Of a DNA stretch of 64,000 nucleotides, positions 19,942-29,489 are shown piece by piece. A model generated the notes under the pieces. That model was given only the letters and a program-made list of their open reading frames with translations. It made no database searches and was not told the DNA's origin. Source of the DNA: an uncultured Anaerolineae bacterium (GTDB taxonomy: Bacteria > Chloroflexota > Anaerolineae > Anaerolineales > Villigracilaceae); the NCBI GenBank assembly GCA_903838415.1, contig CAILYI010000272.1:20927-84926 (forward strand). The letters are read 5' to 3'. A program made the position numbers and the translations under genes. Position 1 is the stretch's first letter. The number at the start of each line of letters is the position of its first letter.

Positions 19942-20523
19942 ATGTATGGACTAGGTTTACTCAAAGGTCTCAGCGTCACTCTTAATCGTTTCGTTGAATC
20001 CTACACGGAAGATTTCCGCTGGTTGTTCAAGCGCTATGGAAAAGTGGAATTTCGGACCAGTAAGGACGCCCGGGGCACTTTCACCATCGAATACCCCGAA
20101 CAAAAACTTCCATCCCCGGAAGAATTCCGCTATGTGCCCTTCCTGGTATACGACGAAGGCGAAAACGGCGAAAAGAATATCCGCTGTACTTCCTGCGGTA
20201 TCTGCGCCAAAGCCTGCCCGCCGCAATGCATCTGGATTGTCCGCACCAGCGACCCGTCCACAGGCCGCCCTATGCCACAACCCGCCGAGTTTTACATCGA
20301 CGCCGATGTGTGCATGAACTGCGGTTTCTGCGCCGAATACTGCCCCTTCGACGCCATCAAGATGGATCACGATTACGAAATCGCTTCCTTCGGGCGCAAT
20401 TTGCTCAATAAAGAACGCCTGATGAAACCCGTCTCCTATTACGCCAACATCCGCCCCAAGAACAACGCCCGCGAAGAAGCCGCGCGCGCAGAGAAAGCCG
20501 CTGCCAAAGCCGCCAAGGCCTAA
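19942..20523 (+). CDS. nuoI: NuoI-type 2x[4Fe-4S] ferredoxin subunit
   Basis: CTSCGICAKACPPQCIWI and CMNCGFCAEYCPFDAIKMDHDYE. Confidence 0.92.
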   Translation: MYGLGLLKGLSVTLNRFVESYTEDFRWLFKRYGKVEFRTSKDARGTFTIEYPEQKLPSPEEFRYVPFLVYDEGENGEKNIRCTSCGICAKACPPQCIWIVRTSDPSTGRPMPQPAEFYIDADVCMNCGFCAEYCPFDAIKMDHDYEIASFGRNLLNKERLMKPVSYYANIRPKNNAREEAARAEKAAAKAAKA

Positions 20524-20573
20524 TCAGCGGAAAAGACGCCAATTTTCAGTGGGCAACCATCCGCAAGAATAAA

Positions 20574-20610
20574 AGATTGCAGGTTAGGGTATAATCCTGA
20601 CCTGCAATCT
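20574..20610. promoter_or_regulatory. 15-bp-arm inverted repeat centred on a TATAAT box upstream of mrp
   Basis: agattgcaggttagg-gtataat-cctgacctgcaatct (one mismatch in arms). Confidence 0.7.
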
Positions 20611-20651
20611 GAGTTTAATGTTCACAAATCCCTTTCACAGGTAGAAAAATA

Positions 20652-21722
20652 ATGACCGAAATCACACGAGATGCTGTGCTAGCGGCTCTCAGCAAAGTAC
20701 AAGAACCCGAATTACATCAAGACCTGGTCACACTCGGCATGGTACGAGACATAGTAATCGATGGAAACGCAGTCAGTTTCAGCGTCATGTTGACGACGCC
20801 AGCCTGTCCCTTGCGCGGCAAAATCGAAAAAGAATCCCGGGAAGCGGTTGAAGCCATCGGGGCCAGCAAAGTCACCGTCAAACTTGATTCGGATGTCCCG
20901 AACGATGGGCGCATGCGCGGACTGGTAAATGCTCCCGTTCGAAATGCCATCGCCATCGCTTCAGGGAAAGGCGGCGTAGGGAAAAGCACGGTCGCCGTTA
21001 ATCTGGCCGTTGCCCTGGCCCAAAGCGGTGCCCGCATCGGATTGATGGATGCCGATATTTATGGCCCCAACGTACCCACCATGATGGGTGCGCCCACCAT
21101 GCCCAGTCCCAAAAACGATAAGCTCCAACCCGCCGAATCGTATGGCGTGAAAATGATGTCGATGGGATACCTCGTCAAACCAGGGCAACCGCTCATCTGG
21201 CGTGGCCCGATGCTCAATTCCGCCATCCGCCAGTTCATCAGCGACGTGGAATGGGGCGAGCTGGATTATCTGATCATCGATCTGCCGCCGGGAACTGGCG
21301 ATGCGCCGCTTTCGCTGGCTCAGGCCTTGCCGCTTTCCGGTGTGGTGATCGTGACCCTGCCGCAAGCCGTCTCACTCGAAGACGCCAGCCGTGGCCTGGA
21401 AATGTTCAAAACTCTCGATGTGCCGATTTTGGGCGTCATCGAAAACATGAGCTACCTGACTCTGCCCGATGGCTCAAAGATGGATGTATTTGGTCAGGGC
21501 GGCGGCGAAGCCATGGCGAAACACTATGACGTGCCCTTCCTGGGCGCCATCCCAATGAATCCCAATGTCCGCATCGGCGGCGATAACGGCAAACCGATTG
21601 TGATTGCCGATCCCACGTCCGACGCAGCCAAGGCGCTGATTTCCCTGGCCGAAACCGTTGCCGCGCACATCAGCATCGCGGCGCTCGATGGCAATAACGC
21701 CCCCACCATCGACATCATATAG
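20652..21722 (+). CDS. mrp: Mrp/NBP35 family Fe-S cluster carrier ATPase with N-terminal DUF59 domain
   Basis: GKGGVGKSTVAVNLAVALAQSGARIGLMDADIYGPNVP; LIIDLPPGTGDAPLSLAQ. Confidence 0.92.
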   Translation: MTEITRDAVLAALSKVQEPELHQDLVTLGMVRDIVIDGNAVSFSVMLTTPACPLRGKIEKESREAVEAIGASKVTVKLDSDVPNDGRMRGLVNAPVRNAIAIASGKGGVGKSTVAVNLAVALAQSGARIGLMDADIYGPNVPTMMGAPTMPSPKNDKLQPAESYGVKMMSMGYLVKPGQPLIWRGPMLNSAIRQFISDVEWGELDYLIIDLPPGTGDAPLSLAQALPLSGVVIVTLPQAVSLEDASRGLEMFKTLDVPILGVIENMSYLTLPDGSKMDVFGQGGGEAMAKHYDVPFLGAIPMNPNVRIGGDNGKPIVIADPTSDAAKALISLAETVAAHISIAALDGNNAPTIDII

Positions 21723-21769
21723 AACAATTTCACCATCTGCCCCTAACGAGATGGGAATCGCATGGATGT

Positions 21770-22747
21770 ATGCAAAATAATATTGTCGGTATCCGCTTTA
21801 GCAAAGTAGGCAAGGTCTATCATTTCGACGCCACCCCGGTCCCAGATTTAGTGGTAGGCGAATCTGTCATCGTCGATACGGTTCGAGGGCGCCAGATTGG
21901 CGAAGTAATCCAACGTATCGAAAATCCCCCGCCCCCGCCGGAGGGAACCTGGAAAGCTGTCGAACGCAGAGCTACTCCGGCTGACTTACTCTTGCGGCAA
22001 AGCTGGGGCCAGCAACAGATCGAGGCCATGATTAACTGCCGGGCACGCTCCTCCGAATTGCAGCTGGCAGGCATCAAAATCATCGCCGCTGAATACTCCT
22101 TTGACGGAGCGCGGCTGGCTTTCATGTTCAGCACTGAAACTGAAGACAAAGTCGATCTCAAATCACTGCGCAAGGATATGCAGAAGATTTATCCACAGAC
22201 ACAGGTGGAAATGCGCCAGATTGGCCCACGCGATGTGGCCAAGTTATTGGGCGGCATGGGCGCCTGCGGGTTGGAAACGCGCTGTTGTTCCAAGTTTTTG
22301 ACCGACTTTAGCCCGATTTCGATCAAAATGGCCAAGGAACAGGGCATCTCACTGACCCCGACCGAAATCACCGGCATGTGCGGACGCTTGCGCTGCTGCC
22401 TGATTTACGAGTACGAACAGTACGTCGCCGCCCGCAAAGAGCTTCCCAAACGGGGCAAGCGCGTGGTGACCCCGGACGGTGAAGGCAAAGTGCTCGATAC
22501 CTATCCTATGCGCAATGTCGTGCTGGTTGAAATCGATCCGAAGCCCCAGCCGCCGGAACGCACAGATCGACCGGAGCGTTTTGAACGTCCCGAGCGACCA
22601 GTGGTGCGCGAATTTCCACGTGAACAGCTCGAACCCTGGGATGAACTGGAAGCACTGCGCCGCAAAGCCGAAGCCCCCTGCGACAAACACGAAGGCGGCG
22701 AGTGTGATTGTGGCAAAAGCGAAAAGAAAGACACTAGCAAAAAATGA
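21770..22747 (+). CDS. ricT: PSP1-domain protein, RicT/YaaT-like Fe-S complex subunit
   Basis: IGPRDVAKLLGGMGACGLETRCCSKFLTDFSPISIKMAKEQGISLTPTEITGMCGRLRCCLIYE. Confidence 0.9.
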   Translation: MQNNIVGIRFSKVGKVYHFDATPVPDLVVGESVIVDTVRGRQIGEVIQRIENPPPPPEGTWKAVERRATPADLLLRQSWGQQQIEAMINCRARSSELQLAGIKIIAAEYSFDGARLAFMFSTETEDKVDLKSLRKDMQKIYPQTQVEMRQIGPRDVAKLLGGMGACGLETRCCSKFLTDFSPISIKMAKEQGISLTPTEITGMCGRLRCCLIYEYEQYVAARKELPKRGKRVVTPDGEGKVLDTYPMRNVVLVEIDPKPQPPERTDRPERFERPERPVVREFPREQLEPWDELEALRRKAEAPCDKHEGGECDCGKSEKKDTSKK

Positions 22748-22759
22748 GAAGGTAAAGCC

Positions 22760-23485
22760 ATGAATGATTTCTCTGAAAAATGGCCTGAAAAACAAAAAAT
22801 CCTGGTCATCCTGGCTCACCCAGATGACCCGGAATTTTTTTGTGGCGCAACACTGGCCCGTTGGGCCAACGCCGGGCACGAAATCAGCTATTATTTGCTG
22901 ACCTGCGGCGACAAAGGCCGCAACGAACAGAACAGCCACATCCCAGGCGCTGAACTTTGTGCCCTGCGCCACGAGGAAGAATTCGCCGCAGCAGCGATCC
23001 TGGGTGTCAAGGAAGTCCATTTTCTCGATCGTGATGATGGTTACCTCGTCCCGGATTTGGATTTGCGCCGCGAAGTGGTACGCATCATCCGCCGATTCAA
23101 ACCGGATGTGCTGATGACCTGCGACCCGCAGAATTTATTCGCCACCTACGGGCTGAATCACCCCGATCACCGCGCTGCCGGACAGGTGGTGCTCGATGCG
23201 GTTTTCCCCGCCGCCGGGAACGAACTCTTTTTCCCGGAACTGCTCGACGAAGGTTGGCAGCCTCACAGCCCCAAGGAAGTCTGGGCTTCGCTGACCAGCC
23301 AGCCCAACGTGGTGCTTGACGTAACCGACACCTGGGAAACAAAAATCCGCGCGCTCAAAGAACATAAATCCCAGATCGGCGATCCGGCCAAGTTCGAAGA
23401 ACGCATCCGCTCGCGCCGGGCGGAAGACAGCACGGAAGAAAAACCACGCTACGAAGAGAAATTCCGCGTGGTCAGCTGGAGATAA
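22760..23485 (+). CDS. PIG-L/LmbE family deacetylase
   Basis: VILAHPDDPEFFCGATLARWANAGHEISYYLLTCGDKG...NHPDHRAAG. Confidence 0.9.
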   Translation: MNDFSEKWPEKQKILVILAHPDDPEFFCGATLARWANAGHEISYYLLTCGDKGRNEQNSHIPGAELCALRHEEEFAAAAILGVKEVHFLDRDDGYLVPDLDLRREVVRIIRRFKPDVLMTCDPQNLFATYGLNHPDHRAAGQVVLDAVFPAAGNELFFPELLDEGWQPHSPKEVWASLTSQPNVVLDVTDTWETKIRALKEHKSQIGDPAKFEERIRSRRAEDSTEEKPRYEEKFRVVSWR

Positions 23486-23491
23486 CGTCAA

Positions 23492-24019
23492 ATGGATTTT
23501 CAAACCGAGCGCGGATTACTCACCATCCTTCAGGCCCAAGAATCAGATGCGCCTGCTTACCGCGAATTGCGGTTGGAAGCCTTGCGCAATCACCCTGAAG
23601 CCTTCAGCTCAGATTATGCGCTAAACCAAGCCGAACCCCCATCCTATTGGTCAAATCGATTGCAGGCTTTGGGCCAGGAAAGCATGCTTTATTTCGTCAT
23701 CCACAACAATCAGTTCATCGGCATGTGCGGAATTAGCCGGGGATATTCGCCAAAGACGCGGCATAGCGCCACCATTTGGGGCGTTTATATCCAATCAGAA
23801 TGGCGAGGCCTGCAGATTGCCGAAGCGCTGATCGCCGAATGTGCGCAATGGGCGAAAACGCAAGAGGTTAAGCTACTTAAATTAGGAGTAGTCGCCACCA
23901 ATGCGGCGGCTATTCGTTGTTATCTTCGTTGTGGCTTTACCGTCTACGGGGTCGAACCACAGGCAATTTATTGTAACGGCCAACAGTATGATGAATTACT
24001 TATGGCACGCTTCCTATAA
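23492..24019 (+). CDS. GNAT family N-acetyltransferase
   Basis: TIWGVYIQSEWRGLQIAEALIAECAQWAKTQEVKLLKLGVVATNAAAIRCYLRCGFTVYG. Confidence 0.88.
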   Translation: MDFQTERGLLTILQAQESDAPAYRELRLEALRNHPEAFSSDYALNQAEPPSYWSNRLQALGQESMLYFVIHNNQFIGMCGISRGYSPKTRHSATIWGVYIQSEWRGLQIAEALIAECAQWAKTQEVKLLKLGVVATNAAAIRCYLRCGFTVYGVEPQAIYCNGQQYDELLMARFL

Positions 24020-24043
24020 GATAAAACTTTCCACGGAGTCCCG

Positions 24044-25222
24044 ATGCCCGACTTTTATTCAGAAGCCAAAAAACTATTCGCCTATTCCCAGGCTATCCGC
24101 CGTGACTTGCATCAGCACCCCGAACTGGGCTTTCAGGAAGTGCGCACCTCCGGCATCATCGCCAAAGAACTGCGCGAAATCGGGCTGGAAGTAACCACCG
24201 GCATCGCCAAAACCGGCGTGATTGCCATGATCGACGGCGCCAAACCTGGCCCAGTCATCATGCTGCGTTTCGACATCGACGCTCTGCCAATCAGCGAACA
24301 AACCGGCGCGGATTATGCTTCGCAAAACCCCGGCCTGATGCACGCCTGCGGGCATGACGGCCACGTCGCCATCGGCCTGACGGTGGCGCGCCTGCTCAAT
24401 GAGCACCGTGACCAACTCAGCGGCACCGTAAAACTGGTTTTTCAACCCGCCGAAGAAGGCGCGGGCGGCGCGGAAACAATGGTCAAGGAAGGCGCGCTCG
24501 AAAGCCCCGCCCCCGTCCGCTGCCTGGGGCTTCATATTTGGAACGAGAAACCGCTCGGCTGGCTGGGAGTCGCCGCCGGACCGGTCATGGCCTCCGCCGC
24601 CACCTTCAGCGTCACCCTGACGGGCAAAGGCGGTCATGGGGCGATGCCGCACCAGACCATCGATCCAGTCGTCGCGGCGGCGCAAATCATCAGCGCGGCA
24701 CAAACCATCTCGTCCCGCAATACAGATCCACAAAAAGCCTGCGTGATCTCATTTTGCTCGATCCACGCGGGCGACGCCTTCAACGTCATCCCGCAAGCGA
24801 TGGAGATGAAGGGCACCATCCGCGCCTTCGAGCCCGAAGTGGAGCAAATGGCTTACAAACGGCTGGATGAAATCGTCCGTGGGATTGGCGCGGCGATGGG
24901 CTGCCAGGTGGAAATCAGTATCACCAACATCACCCCGGCCGTGATCAACGACCCGCAAACCACTTCCGCCGTTAAACAGGCAGCTCAAACGCTGCTGCCC
25001 GATCACGACCTTGACGAACGCGGCCGTTTCACGATGGGTGCCGAAGACTTTGCCTACTACCAGCAAAAAGTGCCCGGGACATTTTTCTTTGTCGGTTCGA
25101 CCAACGCTGAAAAGGGACTGATTTACGGGCACCACCACCCCAAATTCGACTTTGACGAAGGCGTCCTGCCGCGCGCAGCGGCCCTGATGGCTGGCGCAGC
25201 CGTCGAATTGCTAAAATCATGA
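24044..25222 (+). CDS. M20 family amidohydrolase/peptidase
   Basis: LHQHPELGFQEVRTS, MHACGHDGHVAIGL, QPAEEGAGGAETMVKEG, GKGGHGAMPHQTIDP. Confidence 0.92.
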   Translation: MPDFYSEAKKLFAYSQAIRRDLHQHPELGFQEVRTSGIIAKELREIGLEVTTGIAKTGVIAMIDGAKPGPVIMLRFDIDALPISEQTGADYASQNPGLMHACGHDGHVAIGLTVARLLNEHRDQLSGTVKLVFQPAEEGAGGAETMVKEGALESPAPVRCLGLHIWNEKPLGWLGVAAGPVMASAATFSVTLTGKGGHGAMPHQTIDPVVAAAQIISAAQTISSRNTDPQKACVISFCSIHAGDAFNVIPQAMEMKGTIRAFEPEVEQMAYKRLDEIVRGIGAAMGCQVEISITNITPAVINDPQTTSAVKQAAQTLLPDHDLDERGRFTMGAEDFAYYQQKVPGTFFFVGSTNAEKGLIYGHHHPKFDFDEGVLPRAAALMAGAAVELLKS

Positions 25223-25229
25223 CAAATAT

Positions 25230-25266
25230 CAGCTCCCGGCCTACCAGGTCGGGAGCCTTTTTATCT
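25230..25266 (+). terminator. Intrinsic terminator
   Basis: gctcccg-gcctaccaggt-cgggagc-ctttttat. Confidence 0.8.
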
Positions 25267-25333
25267 TGACGGTGTTAATCATCAGTGCTATATTAATACT
25301 AATAATCTGATTAATCTAATTCATCGGCAAAAT

Positions 25334-26008
25334 ATGTCATCTCTCGAAAATCTGTCCGAATTCATGCGTTATTTAGCCGCCCACCCGGCGGAAGAAAACC
25401 TGCCCGCGCTGACCAGCCTGAGTACAGAACTGGGCGTCAGTGTGGCCAGTTTGCGTGAACAACTCGAAGTAGCCCGCGCCCTCGGTTTGGTGGACGTGCG
25501 TCCGCGCACCGGCATACGCCGCTTGCCGTATACGTTTCTACCGGCAGTCCGCAAGAGCCTGGGCTATGGCATGGCGCTGGATGAAGCCAATTTTCAGTTA
25601 TTTGCCGATCTGCGCAAGCACGTCGAGGCGGCGTACTGGCACGAGGCAGTGGGAAAATTGACAGAAGAAGATCACGCCCGTCTACAATCGCTGATCGAAC
25701 GGGCCTGGACCAAACTCGACGGGCGTCCCGTCCAAATCCCCCACGATGAACACAAGCAGCTGCACCTGACAATTTACTGCCGTCTTGGGAATCCGTTTGT
25801 CAGCGGTATTCTGGAAGCCTACTGGGAAGCCTACGAAGCCATCGGGCTGAATGTTTTTACGGATTATGCCTACCTGCGCGAAGTATGGGATTATCACCAA
25901 CGCATGGTGGATTCAATTTGTAGTGGTAATTACGAACCAGGTTACCAGGCATTAATTGAACATGCCGACCTGCTGGCTGACTTGCTCGACCATCGCCCTG
26001 TAAAGTAG
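25334..26008 (+). CDS. GntR/FadR-type transcriptional regulator (FCD domain)
   Basis: N-terminal wHTH (LTSLSTELGVSVASLREQLEVARALGLVDVRPRTGIRR) and FCD-like helical domain with HLTIY/H motifs. Confidence 0.82.
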   Translation: MSSLENLSEFMRYLAAHPAEENLPALTSLSTELGVSVASLREQLEVARALGLVDVRPRTGIRRLPYTFLPAVRKSLGYGMALDEANFQLFADLRKHVEAAYWHEAVGKLTEEDHARLQSLIERAWTKLDGRPVQIPHDEHKQLHLTIYCRLGNPFVSGILEAYWEAYEAIGLNVFTDYAYLREVWDYHQRMVDSICSGNYEPGYQALIEHADLLADLLDHRPVK

Positions 26009-26033
26009 CTACACTCAACCCATTGAGGAGATT

Positions 26034-27830
26034 ATGACCCAACGTATCGTTAATGACTTTTCCATCGTAGTTGGTACCGCCAACGGCTCCGGCTCACAAA
26101 CATCGAATGCGACAATATTGCGCGCATTGTTCAAAATGGGCATTCCCGTTTCGGGCAAGAACCTGTTCCCCAGCAACATTCAGGGATTACCGACCTGGTA
26201 CATCATCCGCGCGAGCAAGGATGGTTTCACAGCCCGGCGCGATGAATGTGAAGTCGTCGTCGCCATGAACCCGAACTCGTTTGAGAAGGACCTGGCCAGC
26301 GTTCTGCCGGGCGGTGCATTCTTCTACGATGACTCGATCAAAAAGCCGATCACGCGCGATGATGTCATCGTTTACGCGATGCCAGTCAAGCAGATCGTCC
26401 GCAATGACCCGGCCATCCCCAGCAACCTGCGCGACATGATCGCCAACATGGTATACGTGGGCGTTCTGGCGCAAATGCTTGGCATTGACATGGCCAAGAT
26501 TGAAGCGGCGTTGAGTTTTGCCTTCAAGGGCAAACAGAAACCGATCGATTTGAACTTGAATATTGCCAAAGCGGCCGCCGATTGGGCCAAAGACAACCTG
26601 GAAAAGAAAGATCCCTACTACGTCGAAGCCATGGACAAAACCGAAGGGCTAATCATGTCGGACGGCAACACCGCCGCCGCGATTGGCTCCATCTATGGCG
26701 GCGTACAGTTTGTGGGATGGTACCCAATCACCCCGGCCACCAGCCTGGCCGAGGAATTGAACGAATTCCTGCCCAAGCTGCGCAAAACAGAAGATGGCAA
26801 GGATACTTATGCCGTCGTTCAAGCGGAAGATGAACTGGCCGCCATCGGGATGTGCATCGGCGCGGGCTGGGCCGGTTTACGGTCGATGACCTCCACCTCC
26901 GGCCCCGGCCTGAGCCTGATGACGGAATTTGTCGGCTTGGCGTATTACGCCGAAATTCCGATCGTCATTTGGGATGTGACCCGCATCGGCCCAAGCACCG
27001 GCCTGCCGACTCGCACCTCACAGGGCGACTTGAATTTTGCTGCCAACATGGGCCACGGTGATACAGATAACATCATCCTGCTGCCCGGCTCGGTCAATGA
27101 ATGCTTTGAATTTGGCTGGCGCGCCTTTGACGTGGCCGAACGCATCCAGACGCCGGTCATTGTGCTTGGCGACCTGGACTTCGGCATGAATCAATGGATG
27201 ACCGAACCTTTCAAATACCCCGATACACCCATGGATCGCGGCAAAGTGCTCTGGGAAGAAGACTTGAAGAAACTGACCGAGCCCTGGGGCCGCTACCTGG
27301 ATAAAGATGGCGACGGCATCCCCTATCGCACCTTCCCTGGCAACCGCCTGCCAGGCAGCGCATATTTCACCCGCGGCACCGGACACGATGCTTACGCCAA
27401 ATACACCGAAGACTCCGCTGTATGGGAAGCCAACATGGATCGTCTCAAGAGAAAGTTTGAGACCGCCAAAGAATATTTGCCGAAACCGATCATTGAGAAT
27501 GTCGCTGGCGCGAAAGAAGGCGTCATCGCCTTTGGTTCGACCGTCCCAGCGGTAGAGGAAGCCCGCTATTTGCTGGAAAAGGAAACGGGGAGAAAGACAA
27601 ATTTCCTGCGCATGCGCTCCATCCCCTTCTCAGACGAAGTCAAGGATTTCGTCCAGAAACAGGATCGAGTATTCATCGTCGAAATGAACCGCGATGGACA
27701 GTTGTATGAAGAAATGCTGATTGCCATGCCCGAACTGGCCGCCAAGCTGGTTTCGGTGGCTTACAGCGACGGCATGCCACCCGCTGCCAGGCGCGTGGTT
27801 TCAGAAATCCTGGCAAAGGAGATCAAATAA
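26034..27830 (+). CDS. korA: 2-oxoacid:acceptor (ferredoxin) oxidoreductase, fused gamma-alpha subunit
   Basis: N-terminal gamma domain plus GWYPITPATSLAEELNEFLP, QAEDELAAIGMCIGAGWAGLRSMTSTSGPGLSLM. Confidence 0.9.
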   Translation: MTQRIVNDFSIVVGTANGSGSQTSNATILRALFKMGIPVSGKNLFPSNIQGLPTWYIIRASKDGFTARRDECEVVVAMNPNSFEKDLASVLPGGAFFYDDSIKKPITRDDVIVYAMPVKQIVRNDPAIPSNLRDMIANMVYVGVLAQMLGIDMAKIEAALSFAFKGKQKPIDLNLNIAKAAADWAKDNLEKKDPYYVEAMDKTEGLIMSDGNTAAAIGSIYGGVQFVGWYPITPATSLAEELNEFLPKLRKTEDGKDTYAVVQAEDELAAIGMCIGAGWAGLRSMTSTSGPGLSLMTEFVGLAYYAEIPIVIWDVTRIGPSTGLPTRTSQGDLNFAANMGHGDTDNIILLPGSVNECFEFGWRAFDVAERIQTPVIVLGDLDFGMNQWMTEPFKYPDTPMDRGKVLWEEDLKKLTEPWGRYLDKDGDGIPYRTFPGNRLPGSAYFTRGTGHDAYAKYTEDSAVWEANMDRLKRKFETAKEYLPKPIIENVAGAKEGVIAFGSTVPAVEEARYLLEKETGRKTNFLRMRSIPFSDEVKDFVQKQDRVFIVEMNRDGQLYEEMLIAMPELAAKLVSVAYSDGMPPAARRVVSEILAKEIK

Positions 27831-27831
27831 C

Positions 27832-28887
27832 ATGGCTGAAAACCTTCCGATGGCTGGCGCAAGTGTACAGGTAAACCTGGCCGGTCTTAGCAAAAATGAT
27901 TATCGCGGTCTGCCCAGCACACTCTGCCAGGGCTGCGGACACAACTCGATCGCCAACCAGATCGTGACCGCCGCTTATGAAATGAATATCGTCCCGGAAA
28001 ATGTGCTCAAATTTAGCGGCATCGGCTGCTCGAGCAAATCCCCAACGTATTTTCTGAGCCGCTCGTTTGGATTCAACGGTTTGCACGGACGCATGCCGTC
28101 GATCGCCACCGGCGCGCTGTTTGGCGATGTCAGCTTGAAGGGCATCGGCGTCTCCGGTGACGGCGACAGCGCCAGCATCGGCATGGGCCAGTTCAAGCAC
28201 ATGATGCGCCGCAACGTGGATATGGTCTACATTGTTGAGAATAATGGTGTCTACGGCCTGACCAAAGGTCAATTCTCCGCCACTGCGGAAGTGGGCCTGA
28301 GCCTGAAAAAACAAGGCATCAACCAGTATATGCCGATTGACATTTGCATGGAAGCGATTGCATCCAACGCTACTTTTGTGGCGCGTTCCTTTGCGGGCGA
28401 TCCGAAACAGGTAAAAGAATTGCTCAAGGCCGCCATCGCGCACAAGGGCATCGCCGTGCTGGATATCATCAGCCCATGCGTCACCTTCAACAACCAGGAT
28501 AACGCCTATCATTCCTACACCTGGGGCAAGGATCACGAAGCGCCCCTGCACGAGATTTCCTTCATCCCGGCCCGCGACGAGATCATTATCCCCGATGACT
28601 TCGAAGCCGGAACCGTCCGCGAAGTGGAAATGCACGATGGTTCGAGCATCGTGCTGAAGAAACTCGAACAGGATTACGACCCAACCAGCAAATTCCAGGC
28701 TTTGCACAAGCTGGAAGAAGCCCAGCAGAACAACTGGCTGATTACCGGCCTGATTTATCTCGACACCAAAAAACCGGCGTTGAATGAGAAATACAACCTG
28801 ACCGACACACCCCTCAACCGGCTGACCGAGAAAGAGCTACGTCCTGGCCCTGAGACCATCAAGCAGATTAACGATATGATGTTTTAG
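27832..28887 (+). CDS. korB: 2-oxoacid:acceptor (ferredoxin) oxidoreductase beta subunit
   Basis: LCQGCGHNSIANQIV, FSGIGCSSKSPTYFL, GVSGDGDSASIGMGQFKHMMRRNVDMVYIVENNGVYGLTKGQ. Confidence 0.9.
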   Translation: MAENLPMAGASVQVNLAGLSKNDYRGLPSTLCQGCGHNSIANQIVTAAYEMNIVPENVLKFSGIGCSSKSPTYFLSRSFGFNGLHGRMPSIATGALFGDVSLKGIGVSGDGDSASIGMGQFKHMMRRNVDMVYIVENNGVYGLTKGQFSATAEVGLSLKKQGINQYMPIDICMEAIASNATFVARSFAGDPKQVKELLKAAIAHKGIAVLDIISPCVTFNNQDNAYHSYTWGKDHEAPLHEISFIPARDEIIIPDDFEAGTVREVEMHDGSSIVLKKLEQDYDPTSKFQALHKLEEAQQNNWLITGLIYLDTKKPALNEKYNLTDTPLNRLTEKELRPGPETIKQINDMMF

Positions 28888-28906
28888 TTTTGAAGCTGAA
28901 TTTGAC

Positions 28907-28941
28907 CAAAAGCCCTCTTCGAAAACCGGAGAGGGCTTTTG
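28907..28941 (+). terminator. Intrinsic terminator
   Basis: aaaagccctct-tcgaaaaccgg-agagggctttt. Confidence 0.8.
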
Positions 28942-28990
28942 GTGTAAGGTTGTGGCGTATAATTGGCATTGAGATTTCAGGAGAGAACCT

Positions 28991-29248
28991 ATGAAAAAAT
29001 CCTTACGGCTAACCGCCATCATTGAACGTGAAGACGATGCCTATGTTGCCACATGCCCTGAATTGGATGTAGTCAGCCAGGGAGATACGGTCGAGGCAGC
29101 TCGTTTTAATCTGCTCGAGGCTGTAGAGGGATTTTTCGAAGTTGCCTCGCCTTCTGAAATCAAGCGGCATTAAAAAAAAGAAACATACATTATGCCGCTC
29201 ATGCCCACCGCCCCAGACTTGAAGGCAAAGCCAGCCGCAAGAGGCTAA
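28991..29248 (+). pseudogene. hicB: HicB-family antitoxin, interrupted (ORF closes at 29173; homology-like reading resumes after TAA)
   Basis: MKKSLRLTAIIEREDDAYVATCPELDVVSQGDTVEAARFNLLEAVEGFFEVASPSEIKRH*KKETYIMPL; in-frame TAA at the position of an expected Leu (TTA). Confidence 0.65.
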
Positions 29249-29264
29249 CAGACTCAAGTTTGCC

Positions 29265-29489
29265 ATGGCAAAATTACGGATACTTTCTGGCAGGGACGTT
29301 TGTAAAATTCTATTCCAGAATGGGTTTGTAGAAGTCCGCCAAAAGGGCAGTCACATTATCATGTAGAAAAAAGTTGGAAACTCAACGGTTACCGTACCGA
29401 TACCGGATCACGTCGAGTTGAAAACTGGAACGCCATTGGGGATCATCCGGCAGTCAGGGCTTTTCCGTAACTTATTTGAGACCAGTTAA
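29265..29489 (+). pseudogene. hicA: HicA-family toxin with in-frame amber codon
   Basis: MAKLRILSGRDVCKILFQNGFVEVRQKGSHIIM*KKVGNSTVTVPIPDHVELKTGTPLGIIRQSGLFRNLFETS; TAG at 29364-29366. Confidence 0.8.

Noticed and set aside
27823-28707. 294-aa minus-strand ORF opposite korB
   Set aside because: Antisense shadow of a well-supported KorB.
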